64,000 nucleotides of DNA from Tomocerus qinae (taxonomy: Eukaryota > Arthropoda > Collembola > Entomobryomorpha > Tomoceridae). Location: positions 22,527,930 through 22,591,929 of the forward strand of contig CM034549.1 in the NCBI GenBank assembly GCA_020055645.1, written 5' to 3'. The translations under genes were made by a program, and so were the position numbers. Shown here piece after piece: positions 51,048-64,000 of this stretch; position 1 is the stretch's first letter, and every line of letters begins with the position of its first letter. Below the pieces are notes generated by a model. It was not told the origin of the DNA, did not search any database, and saw only the letters and a program-made list of their open reading frames with translations.

Positions 51048-54000
51048 GTATAAAATATTATAAATGGTTATTACATTTTTGACTGTCTGGTATGGTATAG
51101 GAGCACACACACTTGTATGTGGATGTGAGATAGGTCTGTTAGTGGGGTAGGCTATCTGTGTGGGGGGAAGGAGGACGTGGTAGGTACGTGTAAAGAGATA
51201 TTGAAAATGGAAGAGAAAGAAAAGGACGGAAAAGGTTATTCTTACTATTACTTTGGTATCTTTAGAAAGAGCAAACGGGAGAAAGTTGACAGGAGAGGGA
51301 GAAAGGAGAAGAGCAGAGAGTAACAAGAGGCCCATCAGTTTCCCAGTCAATACAATATAGATAGACGGGGAATCGATTTCGGCAATTTCACCCACAGAAA
51401 ACAGAGTCAGTCACTTTCATTCAATAATATACAGTACAAACCGACAGAGAGAAAGGCCTAAATAAGTGCAACGAGGATTTGAAATCTGGGAAAGGCAACC
51501 TTTAATGTATAAATTTCTATTATATCAACTTGCGCATGGTACATTATCCTTGTCGCTCCTATGAAACGACTATAAGAATTCCTTAGCCAGTGTCGAATAT
51601 CACAATACAATTCCACAATGTACTGGTGCGTACTTACTTAGACCAATAAAGTCGTCCATCCGTGTGTCAGCCTGTTAGCGTAGTACATCGGAGAGATATC
51701 TACTAACCGCTGACTTCCACCCAGATAGAGTTTGAACAAGCTGCCCGAATTGACTTGATTTCCTGGAATAACATGATCTGTGCATACTCCTCCAAATCCA
51801 TCAATCCCACATCCATATGCAATATTACTGCTTTTAAATTACTCCATACCTTCACTCATATTACCACTATGTCCTTGCTCAATATTTCACAAAAGAGGTA
51901 CATACTATTATATTCCCTTCCTGGGAATTCCCCAACGATTTTTGTCATACATTCTCTCGGCAATCACGATTCTTCTCTCAGAATTACAGGTAGGGAATCC
52001 ATAGCAGGCCGTTTAATCATACATAACTCAGTACTAGGTCAAACAGATGGAAATTAATGATTTTATTTATTCGTAGTGAAAGAAGATTGAAAGAATTTAT
52101 CCTTTACTCCTTCCAAAAATCAAATCTTGAAATCATTTCAAAAGTTTGATCTATTTATATGCAAAGATAAATATAGTTTGAAGTTTGTATTCATATTCTG
52201 ATTAGAAGTTAGTAAATATTGCTAATAACCCGGGTGTGGTGTCAGGAATTGGGAATGTGGATCTTGATAAAATATGAAGAGAGATAGAAATATCCATTTT
52301 ACATAGATTTTCCATTTGTCGAGGGACTTGTAAACTTACACAGTGGACTTACGGTTAAGTTAGCGCTTGGGTAGATACGGGAGTAATTTCTTCGTCTATC
52401 TATGTTTGTTTACTACATTTAGCAGACTTGAGCTCAGCGAAGCGATAAGCTACAGTGTACTATACATACTATTGTAATGCTATTCTCACAAAACACTACT
52501 AAATGTAATCCACAGTGTGCCAAGATCATGGGAAGCATAATACGTGCATGAAACGACTATGCCGAAATGTTCTCGACAGCCAAGTAGTGATACGTAGTTT
52601 GAATTTTTGCATTTTTGAAGAGAAATTCCAAGTATGGTGAGAATATATTTAAAGTTGTGCGAGTGTGTATTGAAATGCAGGATCGTTGGTATAATGTGTT
52701 ATAGTTGCCGTAAGTTTTCGTCTATGTGGAGCAACAAATATAAGAAGCAATCACACTCTAGTTACAAATAGAGTATTAAATGGTAATGCTATGGTGAGTG
52801 GGCAGAAGTGGATTGGTTATAGAGATAAAGATGCACAGTCGAGCTAACAAGAAGAGAAAGGAGAAAGTGGAGGAATGAGAGAAAAATGATCATAATATAA
52901 TAGAGAAGAAGCAATCTAATTTCTTTGAGAGAGATGAGGATGATGATGACGGCAACAGAGTATCATTCTCCTCTCTGTATAAATATCTACCTACCTACTA
53001 CCATGTACTTATAATGCAAAACGTATAATGTTACACTTATATAGAATTGTAATTGACTTGACTTGGTTTTGGGTTTGCAACTTTGAGGTGGAACACACTA
53101 CACTACAGTTCACCAGACTAGTTCCAGTCTACATAAAAATTTACGATTGGCTGCTCTTTCTCCATATAATGCTATAAACACACTTTATTGTTATATCTAG
53201 AGATATATTCTTATAAAGTATGCAAGGAAAAATGGGAGAACATGATAAATACAGACTTAATGCTTAGGTATATTGTAAGTAGATCACTACCTTTAGGAAT
53301 ACTATACAGATATAGTAGATCAAGTGAATCTAAACGAAGTAGTCTCTGTAATGTATATTAAACATTTGCACGTGTGTGTGAGAAATACTTATACTATAAA
53401 CAAGGATATAATATTTGTGAATCAACCATAGGTATAAGTTTTTTTATATCTAGTACTAAATACCAGAACCTATCTAGTAGTGGCTACAGTAGAACTTTAT
53501 TCATTTTATAATTTATCCTTGTCGTGTCGTGTCTGTATCATATGTATGATGATACGCTCTCTTCTTAAGTATCGTAGAAAGGAAGTGGGGGAAGAAAAGA
53601 GGTTCTTATGCATAACATTAGATATACACTTCATACCATCAACCATACAGACAGCTACATGACCGAGATACGCTTTCCTAAAACCAAACTACATTCTAAT
53701 GCGATGTAGTAACAAAGACTCTTAAAATTGATAAGAAATACATTATAACTTATAGTTTTTTGCAACCTATACCTAATATCTAAATGAAAGGTCGCAAAAA
53801 GGCAACGGATGGAACCCCAAAAATAATCCTTAATACTCTCTGCACGTTTTACAGATTACTTTTTGCCAAGTTTTGAATTTGAATTATTTTTGCATAAAGA
53901 AACATTATTTTTGGATACCGATGTTGAAATCCCAATTAATTTCTCTCAATTTCATTCATAGGGCTAAACATTCTAAATGTAGGTTGACGTGGGTTATAAT

Positions 54001-57000
54001 TCCAGGTTTAGTTACTAACCTAATTACTAAGATTGTATTTGTTAGCTATGTATGTGCATGCCAAATTATTCTACATGAATGAATATGCAATTTTATCAAT
54101 TCCGAAAGGGATGGTTCCAAGACGTGATTGTCGTCTGTCATTAAGATCAATTTTTCTTCGTGTGGTAAATATTTGATGACATTAATGAGAAGTGAGGTTG
54201 TTGGGTCGTAAGTATAAACAATCAATTTTCTTTTAGAGAAGTGGTTGATGATATAATGTAAAAGTCAAAGGGTAGGAAACAGATCCTGGTTAATTTATTT
54301 TCTGTTTAAATAGTGCATTCCATCAAGGCAGTAAGCTGTGGCACAAGTGTCTAATAAAGACATTGAGTAAGATATTAGAAGAAAAATGAAAGCATGAGTA
54401 TAAAATGAGTGACGCACCATAAAAATGTTCTCCAGAAGTAATACTAATGTAGTAGTGATGCATGTGTACAATGTTACACACACACTCCAGGATCTGCGAA
54501 AGCAAAGACTCATTTTGCATATGGTATGAGGTATGAATGTAAAGTAAAAGTATAATTTGCTGCTTTAAGGCTACTTCCCATTTATACTTGTGATCATAAT
54601 GTTCCCTCGCAGCTGAAAATATATGTGTAATGTAATACATGAGAAGACTCCGCCAATCGAATCGAGGAAAAGGCAAAGAAATCTTTCTTAGCTATACAGG
54701 AATGCAATTTTCTCAGAGGGAAAGAGAAGGAATGAAATCCTGTAGAATGACGTCGTTCTCGTCTGCTTAGGCCGTCTGTTCTTCTGTTTGACAAAGAATT
54801 ACATTTCATAAATTCTCTTCCTTTAGTCTGGTTTCCCTTTGCATAAGCTGTTTTCATCATCTTCATCATACTAAAATCATTAAATCATGACTGAGATCCC
54901 ATTTTATGCATAAGGTCTTAAAGTCAACTCACTTTTCTCCGTTTCCACTTTCTCCTCCACTAAATAGGCTCACCTTTAATAGTTTTTAATCGAAAATACA
55001 AATACTTTATACCTACGCTTAGGAACTGGAGAAAGCACTCCAGAGAAAGTATATATCCTTTTATAAATTATAATATCCAATATTATATATACGGATAAAA
55101 GAATTCTGTACATCAACGCTGTTGTAAGGTACTTTGAAAGTTTTGCAAAAGAGAAAGTAGAGAAAGCGCATGAAGTCAATTTAGGTTAATTGTTCCCAAA
55201 AATTAATTATGACTATGACATAACTAAATTTTTCAAGGGAGTTGTATAAAAGATAGCTGTCTAATAACTTTTAGTTAGTTGAAATGAATATGGATCCAAT
55301 TTTCACAAATGTCCTGTATTATTCCAAAACAGTCCCTGTAACTTTTAGCCAGACCCTTCTGTTCATCAAAACCTATGTAGTGCATATAAACGTCTAGATA
55401 AATATTAGAATGTGTCTGTTTGATGAATGATGATTTTACGGGAACATATATTGTGCATTAAGGCTTATTTTCTTTTACTCGTGGCTTTCACTTAATGAAT
55501 TGGCACTGTTTATAATAATAAGAATATAGTATTGGTAAACAAAAGACTAACTACTTTGAATGATTGCATGTAAAGCTGTCTGGGGAAATACAAAAGCTAT
55601 ATATGCATCTGTTATGGTTTTCGGTATTTAGTGTCGGGTAGTAGCTTAAGTGGGAGTGGGAGTTCTTAAACGTGTAAGGAAGAATTTTAATGGACACAAT
55701 AGGAATATTACTGGTTAGAGAGTTGATGCTCCAGTTCTTTTCTTGTAGTATATAGTAAAGTACAAAACACAAAATACTGAGCTTCAAAGAGTTTAATCGA
55801 TACGGAGAAAGTTGAGAACCATTTTCTGACACTGAACAATATTTTATCTTGATGTTGATGATGTACGAAGACAAGGAGTAGACATAGACACAAACACTTT
55901 CGCAGTGGTAGTAACTAGTAGAAGTCTCTGCAGTGTGTTCACTTACATTTACTTTCTTTGAAAATCCTCTTCTATTTCTCTCAAGTTGATTATTATTGCT
56001 CAAGGGGAAAATAATGAAAAAATCCTTAGCCTGGGAATGAAAAGAAGAACTAATGCACTTCAGGACGGAATAGAAACAGAACGAACAGAATACAATGTTC
56101 AAGATGTCTAACCTAGTGAATGTATATTTTTTTATATAGCTCCTACAAGACAAAACAGCCAGGAGAAAGTTACAGTGTAAATAAATGCTTCGCTACCGAC
56201 ACAACGCTTTATAAATATATTTATTTACTATAACCGAGTGATATAAAATTTAGTTTTCAGTCAAGTCAGTCAGTTCCAGTCACCGAGATACATTCCTACC
56301 GCCGCGATTACCTAGATGTATAAAATAAACTGGAGGAAGTCTCTGTAAGTCCTCGTAATCGAATTATTACACACTGTTTCTCCTCTCACTGTGTATGAGA
56401 TATTTCATTTATGTCAAGTCTCAAATGGAACAAGTTTACAGTTGTCAAAGAACTCAAAGACGATTTTTCTCCGCTTTTTCCCTGTCTCTTAAAACTATTA
56501 TATTACTCACGCATGAAGTGTGCCAGCCACTCACACGCTCTAGCACACTGACATAGAATAAATTCGTACACCCAATCATCCCATACCATAACACAATAAT
56601 AATACCCCTCTGTCTGCATGTCTGCCTTCCACAATACATTATTATGTATACCACCTACATACCATACAACAAATACCTAATGTGCATTGCCAGAATACAA
56701 ACAATATATTTAAGCTCCACTCTTTTAAAACAGTCCCATAATCTTTCTTCTTTAAAACTAAGGTGCTTTATTCACTCCATAGTGTGATCACTACATAAAA
56801 TATGCAACAATACGTTTAACAACTCTTGATATACAGGGTAATAGTACAACTTTCACCATGTAAAACATATTTTTAAAATTAAAAAAACACATTTCCACCC
56901 TTCGCAGGCTTTACATACAAAAAAAACTTTCCCTATACGTTATTCTCTTTAACGTTTTACTACGAAAAAGATTGACATGTGCTTTCTTAGGCTTAAGAAG

Positions 57001-58253
57001 GGATTTACATAGTGAAAAATGCATGAGGTGAAAGTTTTCTTGTACCCTGTATGCCTATTGTGAATGTAAGGTAGTTGAAAATAGGTAGATATAACACATT
57101 CGGTGTAACACGACGTATATTATTTATACTACGTGCCTGCGTAGAATACTTTCACCATACAGCTGTCTCCATACTGCTTTCTCCAACATAAATTCTTACA
57201 GAGACGTGAAATATCACCTATGAGTGTAAGAAAGGAGGGGGAGCTTGGGTTATACCATCATTTCTCAACATAAGTACGTAATACACAAACGATGTGTGAG
57301 AGCAGATATTTCGGAAATAAATTCTGCCTCTAATATATATCAATGTGTTCTTTGATGTATCATACACAGGTATATCTAAATATTTTGCTTTATAGACGTG
57401 GAAACTTGGATTATGTTTGTACACTTGTGAGTGAAAGCTCTGATTCGTGCAAAGCAAAGAACTATTGTATGCCCATAGGAGTCAAATGAGCCAGAATGCA
57501 ATTTCCAGTCGAGGAGAAAGAGTGGAGCCTGTCTCACTGATTGCAAATAAGGTTTCTCTGTGGTACATTGGACGTGGCATATTAAGACTATTGTGGTAAC
57601 GGTAACCCTCCCTCAGCTGCCTACTCTGATTAGTATTCAAAAGCGGAGGAAATTGGTTGGAGCTTACCAAACCTCTAGCCGGGCTATTTTAGGCACAGGA
57701 AATCATTGAAGCAAAGTTGATTTACAACCCTAAGTCTTAATCTCCCTGTTTTTCCGGTTCTGAATGTAATTAAAATTCTGAACTACTCATATTACAAAGC
57801 CATTGATACCACACATTTTTACCACTGAGGTAACAAAGCCCAACAATCACCAATTGGAATTTTGTTTTTTATAATATTCCAATTTCATCGGCTATAGAAG
57901 TACCTACCCGGGCTATTAATTTCCCCGTTATACGCTTTTCTTTTCAGTAGGAAAACGTCATTTTCCACTTCTAGGGAAGACAAAGGAATTTTCAGAGCAC
58001 TTTTAAATATTGCCGCTCTTTGTGAAAAAACTCTTTGTTCTTCGTGTATGCATAATTTATCTTAAGTGTAAAATAGTGTGAGAGTATCCTAATGCGAATG
58101 GTCTGTTACTACTACTGCCCGGCAATCCGAGAAATATGGAAACCTATCGACGAAGAAAAAGAAAAGGAGGTGAGTTGTAAGATTTTGTGATCCAACTGAC
58201 TTAGTGTCGCCTTTTCGTCATAAATTTAGTACACAAACGGAGTGACTGAGTGA

Positions 58254-58288
58254 GTTTGCTGAGTGAACTGAACTGAATTGAATTGAAC
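58254..58288. repeat. Short degenerate GAACT/GAATT repeat
   Basis: Successive five-base units (GAACT, GAACT, GAATT, GAATT, GAACT) following GAGTGA units. Simple sequence in the gene desert. Confidence 0.6.
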
Positions 58289-61200
58289 TCCCCGAAGATG
58301 GGAAAGAAAGGTTTCAGTTTCATCTTGTCTGCTGACGAGTCGGATAGTCAGGACAGTTAATACTACTGACGGCCTCTTCTCGCTGGCGTCAATCTTAAGC
58401 TCTTTAGTGGAATGGATTTCCATCCGTTGGTATATATATATTTGAAGAGTTCTACTGGGAGTGCACATAGTAAAGTTGGGTAAGAGGAGGAGAGAGGAAG
58501 GACCCTTTAGTTGGCTGGTGGAGAATGCCAGGATAATGTAGTTGTCATCGGATGTTATCGATGAAATACGGCTTTGGACAGAGACTCCTGGTTATATAAC
58601 TGTATATAGGGAGAGAAAGAAGAAGAGGATCGGCCCCGAAGGTACTATACATCATCTTACTTTACTTCACTCTGGTCGTACCTACATTCTCGTGTCGTGT
58701 ATATGGTTCATCGATTAATGGGAGCAGTCGGGGCACTCGTACACACTTCTGTTGTCACTAAACAATGACTCTAGGGTGATTGCAAATATAACATGCGGGA
58801 TCCCGAGTGGATAACTCCAGCAAAAGATACCAAATGAATTGCCCTGGACAACTTTCCTGTCTCTTTTTGTATCTATCAGAGCAGAGAAAAGGGAAAAGAC
58901 CATGGAAAAATCACTGAAAGGGTACGACCTAATGTTTCACCAGGAGAAAGGGAGGAAATTCGACAAATTTGTTAGCTTCGTTTAGTTTTTCTTAGACTTT
59001 GCTTTTGATATGTCGTGTTACTTATTTATATGTCTTCAGTAGTTATGTACACTTGTTTAGGTTTATCTTCCTTCGGATTGGTTTTACCCCCAGGGAGGCT
59101 CCGTCATGCTTAACTAAAACTTAACACCCTGATGTGTAGCTACTTCCATTAAATATATGTATACATTTCTCTCATTAATCCATCTTTATTACCGGTAAGC
59201 TATTTTTACCTAACTACCTAAATCTAAAATCAATCCTAGGGTTAGATGACCTATAGTCACGGAGAAAGTATTACTATTAGCAGAGAAAGTCTTCAAAGAC
59301 CCCTTTCCCCAGGTAAGGTATCAATAAATGGATTATTGACCTAGTCTAGTTCTAACCCGCGTCGAATTGAATAAAACCTGCTAAATATTTTACCGTAAGA
59401 ACAACTTTGAACTGCAGAGTTATTCTTTTTTGCACGCTAACCCTTATCACGAAAAACAAATTAGCAAATTATGGTGACGTCCTACTTTCGAATGTATGTC
59501 AGTGACTGGTGTATTGATACTTTAAGCAGAAGACCTTTGAGGGTCTTCCCTATTTAACTAATGTGTAATCAATGTATACTCCTACCATACTTCACAATGT
59601 ACTCATAAGCAAATTGTATTTGCATACTGAAAGGTCGAGAAGCACAGTAATTCTTAGTTATTGTTACTACTACGCATTTAAATAATTTACAAAACGCACA
59701 TTGTTTTGTGCACACATGCATTAAGCAAAACACGTGCATTAACTTATATAAGTAAGCATCCAAAACACGTGGAGTTATATAACAATATTTACATTGTTCT
59801 TGGCTTTCCCAGAGGAAAATATTTTTAGAAATCATATCGTGCGAACGAAAACAATAGGTTACATAGTATAGTATTTTCCTTAGAGATCTCAGCAAGTTCC
59901 ACAATTACATTTAATGCCCTTCCAAAAGAAAAAAACAAATAAATATATACAACATGAAAATCCATTTTTAAATTGAACCTTTTGGAAGCGAATGTAGGAG
60001 TGGGAAAGAACATGGTAAACTTTGAACGTCTACAAAAGTCTTAGTTGAAGAATGTCACTGTGAATTGACTGATTGAGTAACGACGAGAGAAAAGGAAAAA
60101 GGGTTGAGATAGGAGACAAGGAGTCAAGTATATTCCATCAGATGGGGAATTTGAGTCCGTCTAGGAAGATAATACATATGTATTCTTAAGTACACCTTTC
60201 TCCTGTAGAAGAGAGTGGGAGAAAGGTAGAAGGGTGAAAGTGTGGTATAGTGTAGTGCATTAACCTTGTATATAAAGAGTGTATGTAATTCAGTAAACGC
60301 TCAGTTTTCTGTAAAAGTGCAAAGAGACAGGGAGTGAAAGTAGACAAAGAAGGAATAGCACAATGATTGCTGAATAAATATTGATGCTGAGTAATACAAT
60401 CGCTCTTTCGTACGTGAAAAGTTTTTCGACAAAATATCTGTAGTCTTTGGAGAGAGAAGAAAGAGAAAGAATTTAAGGTGGCAGCATTTTATTCCAGACT
60501 TTGTTGTCAAAAAGTGTGGTCGGGTATGCAGAAGGATTTGTCTTTTGGGAAGATTTTTTTGTTGTTGCTCATGTTTCTCATTGTTCACTGCATTGTGTCG
60601 TATTAGACATTTTTACTTAGATGCAATAACTATTTTCTACAAGTACACAAGTATTTCCAACATACTATAATGTCCAACATTTACAAACAATAGAAAATAA
60701 AATCCCTTCTTTTGGCAAAAGTTGCGAATTCGACTTTCTTTAGCTTACTATGTACAACTGCCAATATTTGTGAATAAATAGAGTGTTTATATAGAGGGGA
60801 TTGAAAAGAGTTAGTTGTTAGCTCACTTGAAAGTGAACATGAAACAACAACAGTAGTTAGTTAGGTACATATCCACATGCAGGTACACACTAAAGAAAAG
60901 GACGTAAAAGCGCTTGCATTAATGTAATGTAATACATATAGGCACTAAACACATATGGTTAGCAATGTTAGGCTGTTTCACTTTGCTATGGCGTGAGTTA
61001 TTTGATTGCGACTGGAAAAGGAATGCATATAGTAGTATTAAAGTTCTATTTACAGCTGCCATATTCCAAGTGCATACATGGTTCTAACTTCGCCTGCCGC
61101 ACAAATCCTAACAAGATTCCGTTTTTGGGGAAAGTGGGCAAAGAGAGTGAAATGTATTAGGTAAACATGCATAAATTCATGGCTGGGGAGAAAGGGAGAG

Positions 61201-64000
61201 TGAGTGAAAAGATGAAAAGAGGCTGGGTCAGAGACAGCCACTTTCTGCCAGTCTATTTCCATTCCTCAAGTCAACGAATACTGACTTTATATTTATATTT
61301 TCTAAATAACCATTTGTAGAAATTAGGTAATAACTCATTTACACTAGTGTTTGTATTGATGTTTTCCCAAGTGAGAAATTGAGCCTCCTAGATTGTGTAT
61401 TCTGGACTCTTCGTCCCACTACATATGTCTATATTATTTCAGTTCAAATAGATACTATTTTGGGACTTAGACTGATTATGAGAAAGTAAATTTGAGTGGA
61501 AAAGTAAATAAAATAGGGAGAGAGAGAGAAAGAGACGGGAAAGAAATAAAATTACTTACATGTCTAATTGTTTGCATCGCGTTCACTGGGATTACTTAGC
61601 GAGTGAGAGAACGTGTGATTTGTATTCGCGTGAGGTTTACTGCTTTCTAGATCCCATCGCCTAGAGAAAGCATAGCTAGGGAAAGCAGGAGAAAGTCAAC
61701 GGAGCAAAGTTTACACACAACATGTGTGAGAATGCATACGAATTGCCTAATGAAATCTACCATAAGTTTGTCCAAATCGAGTCAAGTTGCTATGTATTAG
61801 TGGCGTGTCGAGGAGATCCAGCGAGACTAGTGTACACATTCCCCTCCATGTAGATCCGAGATGTCCTGCTCCACTGGCAATCTGTACTTTACACTAAATC
61901 AGTTTAGACTGCGACCAAACCCAGCAAAACTTCTCTCATGAATACACCATACCAGCAAAATCAAATTGATGACCTAAACTGTTTTCTCCCCGACGACCGA
62001 GCGACCGACCCATCCCTCTATTTATGTCCTCTTCTACCAACTCCTTATTTATGTATTACATACAACCTAATAAATATTATGATACATGTAGAAAAGGATT
62101 TTCTGCATCAACATCCTTCCTGACGTAGTCTAACCTTTGACGTCCACATCCAACTTCTAAGCACAACTTCTCAGAGTCACAATTCCTCCGAGTCAAAACC
62201 TTGTGGGTAAATGGACAACTGAGAATAAAAGTCACTAAGAGGTATATTGTTAGTTTTACGTGGGAGCAGATGGACTTTTAGACTCACTTAACTTTTCTTG
62301 ACAAAGTAAAAAATCTATGAGAGATTTAGTTGTTCACGGGAAGGAAATGCCAATTATTGATAGGATAGAAATGCCTTTCCCCATAAAAATACCAGAATAA
62401 GAGCTTCAAGCTCTATTGAACATTATTATTACGTTCAATTATCTCCAAGTCTGTTTCTGCCTGTGCGTGCTCTAATCTACTATCCTCGGTATTTCCGTCT
62501 GATTTCTTCTTCTTATGTATGTATTCCTATATGTATGGAGTGTACGTACACAAAGAGGAAAATAATTCATACTATTTGAAAGTTTCCGTGTTTCCATGCT
62601 GGGCATTGCAACTGTAATTCCAAGAGAAGTAACGCAACGTAACGAATGCTTGGGTGTTTTTATCTTACATCAAGATGATTACGTTTCTTTCCTGTTGTTA
62701 TCTAATATACGTAACGAAATGCTAGTGTATAGACACAATACAAACCTTTTTATTAGCCTATAGTGTATCTTTATTGGAAAAGGAAATTCCATCCATGACG
62801 ATGTATACACATAGAGTCTTTATCTACGATTCTGTTTTTGTCTGTCGAAAAAACCGACTGCTCCTGACTACTCTGACTTGACTGTAAACTAGGAATGAAT
62901 TTACGACTTACATATGACCCAAACACACTCTTCGTCACACAATACCAAATACTAAATACCCTTCCGTGATACAATAGGAGAGCCAGATTAGCAAATACAT
63001 ACTTACTACTAATATAATAGGAAAAGAGTTACAATAGAACAATGGCAATATTATGATGGGGAAATTGTGTAGTAAAAGTAGAAAAATAGGCTTCGTAAGA
63101 AAGAGTTTCTGGCTAATTAGCCAACACAAACAACACGCCCAGGGTAATCAATAATTGACTTTCGTTACTTGTGTAATGTTTCAACACATGCATTCTAGAA
63201 AACACCTTTTGAGAGAGAGAGAGCTTGTAATGCAAGCAGTAGCTCTAGTCACGAGGTCCTAAGAGGTGAGCTACTAAAAGATCGTGTTATGTTCAGTTCT
63301 GTTCGCTGAGTCAGTTCAATTGAAAAAAAGGTGTCACGTAGAAGAGAGAGATCTAATTTGATCGGGAGCCCATTAAATCACCCCCTCTGTTCCTGAGAAG
63401 TCACTTTGGATGAAAGTTTACTTTCCCATATGTCAAATCAACCTACCTATAGACTCCCTTGTGTACTAATGTCCTAATACCAGACGTTGCATGGTCCTAT
63501 GTAATGCATCCTATTTGTTTCATTCCCTTGCACCGTGTAAGTGCTACTACTACTCTTTAGATAGGCACTTAGAAAAAGACGTACGTAGTAGTACCTGAAG
63601 AAGAAGCAGAGTAGTGGATTGTGATTGTGATTGTGAGTGACTGTATATCTACCAATAAGCTTTGGAGACTTACCTTCTCACGACTCTAAATCCAACCCAA
63701 GGCTAGGATATGTTGTGGATGGAAAGAGTGCATCTCATTTACATGGCTTGCTCTTCTTCTTCGTTCCTCGTGCAAGGCAAAAAGTCTCTCCATGTACTCA
63801 TGCAGTCTACAAAATCCTTTACAAAAACTCTCAACTTAACGAACTAAAGTATAAATATTCCATCCTTCAGTCCCAACAGAGCTTCTAAATACTTGCTATC
63901 ATATCGTCTTCCAACATATGGTACCTATAATTACCCTTCTGCTTATTGTACAGATATACCAATATTACACTATGCAACTAAAACTAACACACATATTATA

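Larger units (their letters stand above)
45786..64000. other. Gene desert, about 18 kb
   Basis: No exon chain, RNA gene or domain could be recognised on either strand. Open frames up to 200 codons (55551-56153, minus) begin with non-ATG codons or lack any family signal. The region is distinguished by purine-rich tracts and by at least 18 copies of GGAGAAAG/CTTTCTCC between 46.5 and 61.7 kb. Short simple repeats occur (TA at about 51032-51047 and 58432-58441; GA at about 61519-61530 and 63212-63222). Confidence 0.6.

Noticed and set aside
55551-56153. 200-codon minus-strand open frame
   Set aside because: It begins with a TTG rather than an ATG, is rich in Ser/Tyr/Phe/Ile as expected of AT-rich non-coding DNA, and has no family signal or splice context.

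Overview
The window is nuclear DNA from a metazoan, most likely a small-genome invertebrate. It is AT-rich. Protein-coding genes are broken into many exons by short GT-AG introns, mostly 50-150 nt. The gene content is animal-specific or typical of ciliated animals: an aristaless/Arx homeobox gene, the axonemal gene SPAG6, PINK1, DNAJC16 and an SH3-WW-PH RhoGAP. I cannot name the phylum from sequence alone. All exon borders below were read by eye from splice sites, reading phase and recalled family sequence; no alignment or transcript was available.

Layout. 3-3865 (+): a DHX36-type G-quadruplex helicase, missing only its extreme N-terminus at the window edge. 4455-8556 (-): an aristaless/Arx-type homeobox gene, tail-to-tail with the helicase. 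10543-14294 (+): DNAJC16-like J-domain and thioredoxin-fold membrane protein, 13 exons. 14295-18646: intergenic, with a 278-bp MITE that has perfect 15-bp inverted ends and an 8-bp target duplication. 18647-21262 (+): PINK1 kinase, 8 exons. 22286-33148 (+): SPAG6-like armadillo protein, 10 exons. Its 5.8-kb eighth intron carries an antisense open frame of 282 codons, and its fifth intron carries two inverted-repeat elements. 33762-41963 (-): a RhoGAP of the ARHGAP9/12/15/27 type (SH3, two or three WW, PH, RhoGAP), 12 exons, tail-to-tail with SPAG6. 41964-64000: about 22 kb with no gene I can support. It holds an inverted-repeat element (45125-45434), a 40-bp-period degenerate array (45447-45785) and most of the copies of a strongly over-represented octamer, GGAGAAAG.

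The genes are ordinary single-copy housekeeping, cilium and developmental genes with no common pathway, so I see no operon-like logic. The most notable points are a one-residue insertion in the Arx homeodomain loop, the antisense ORF nested in SPAG6, the GGAGAAAG enrichment in the gene-poor right third, and four separate inverted-repeat or tandem-repeat structures.
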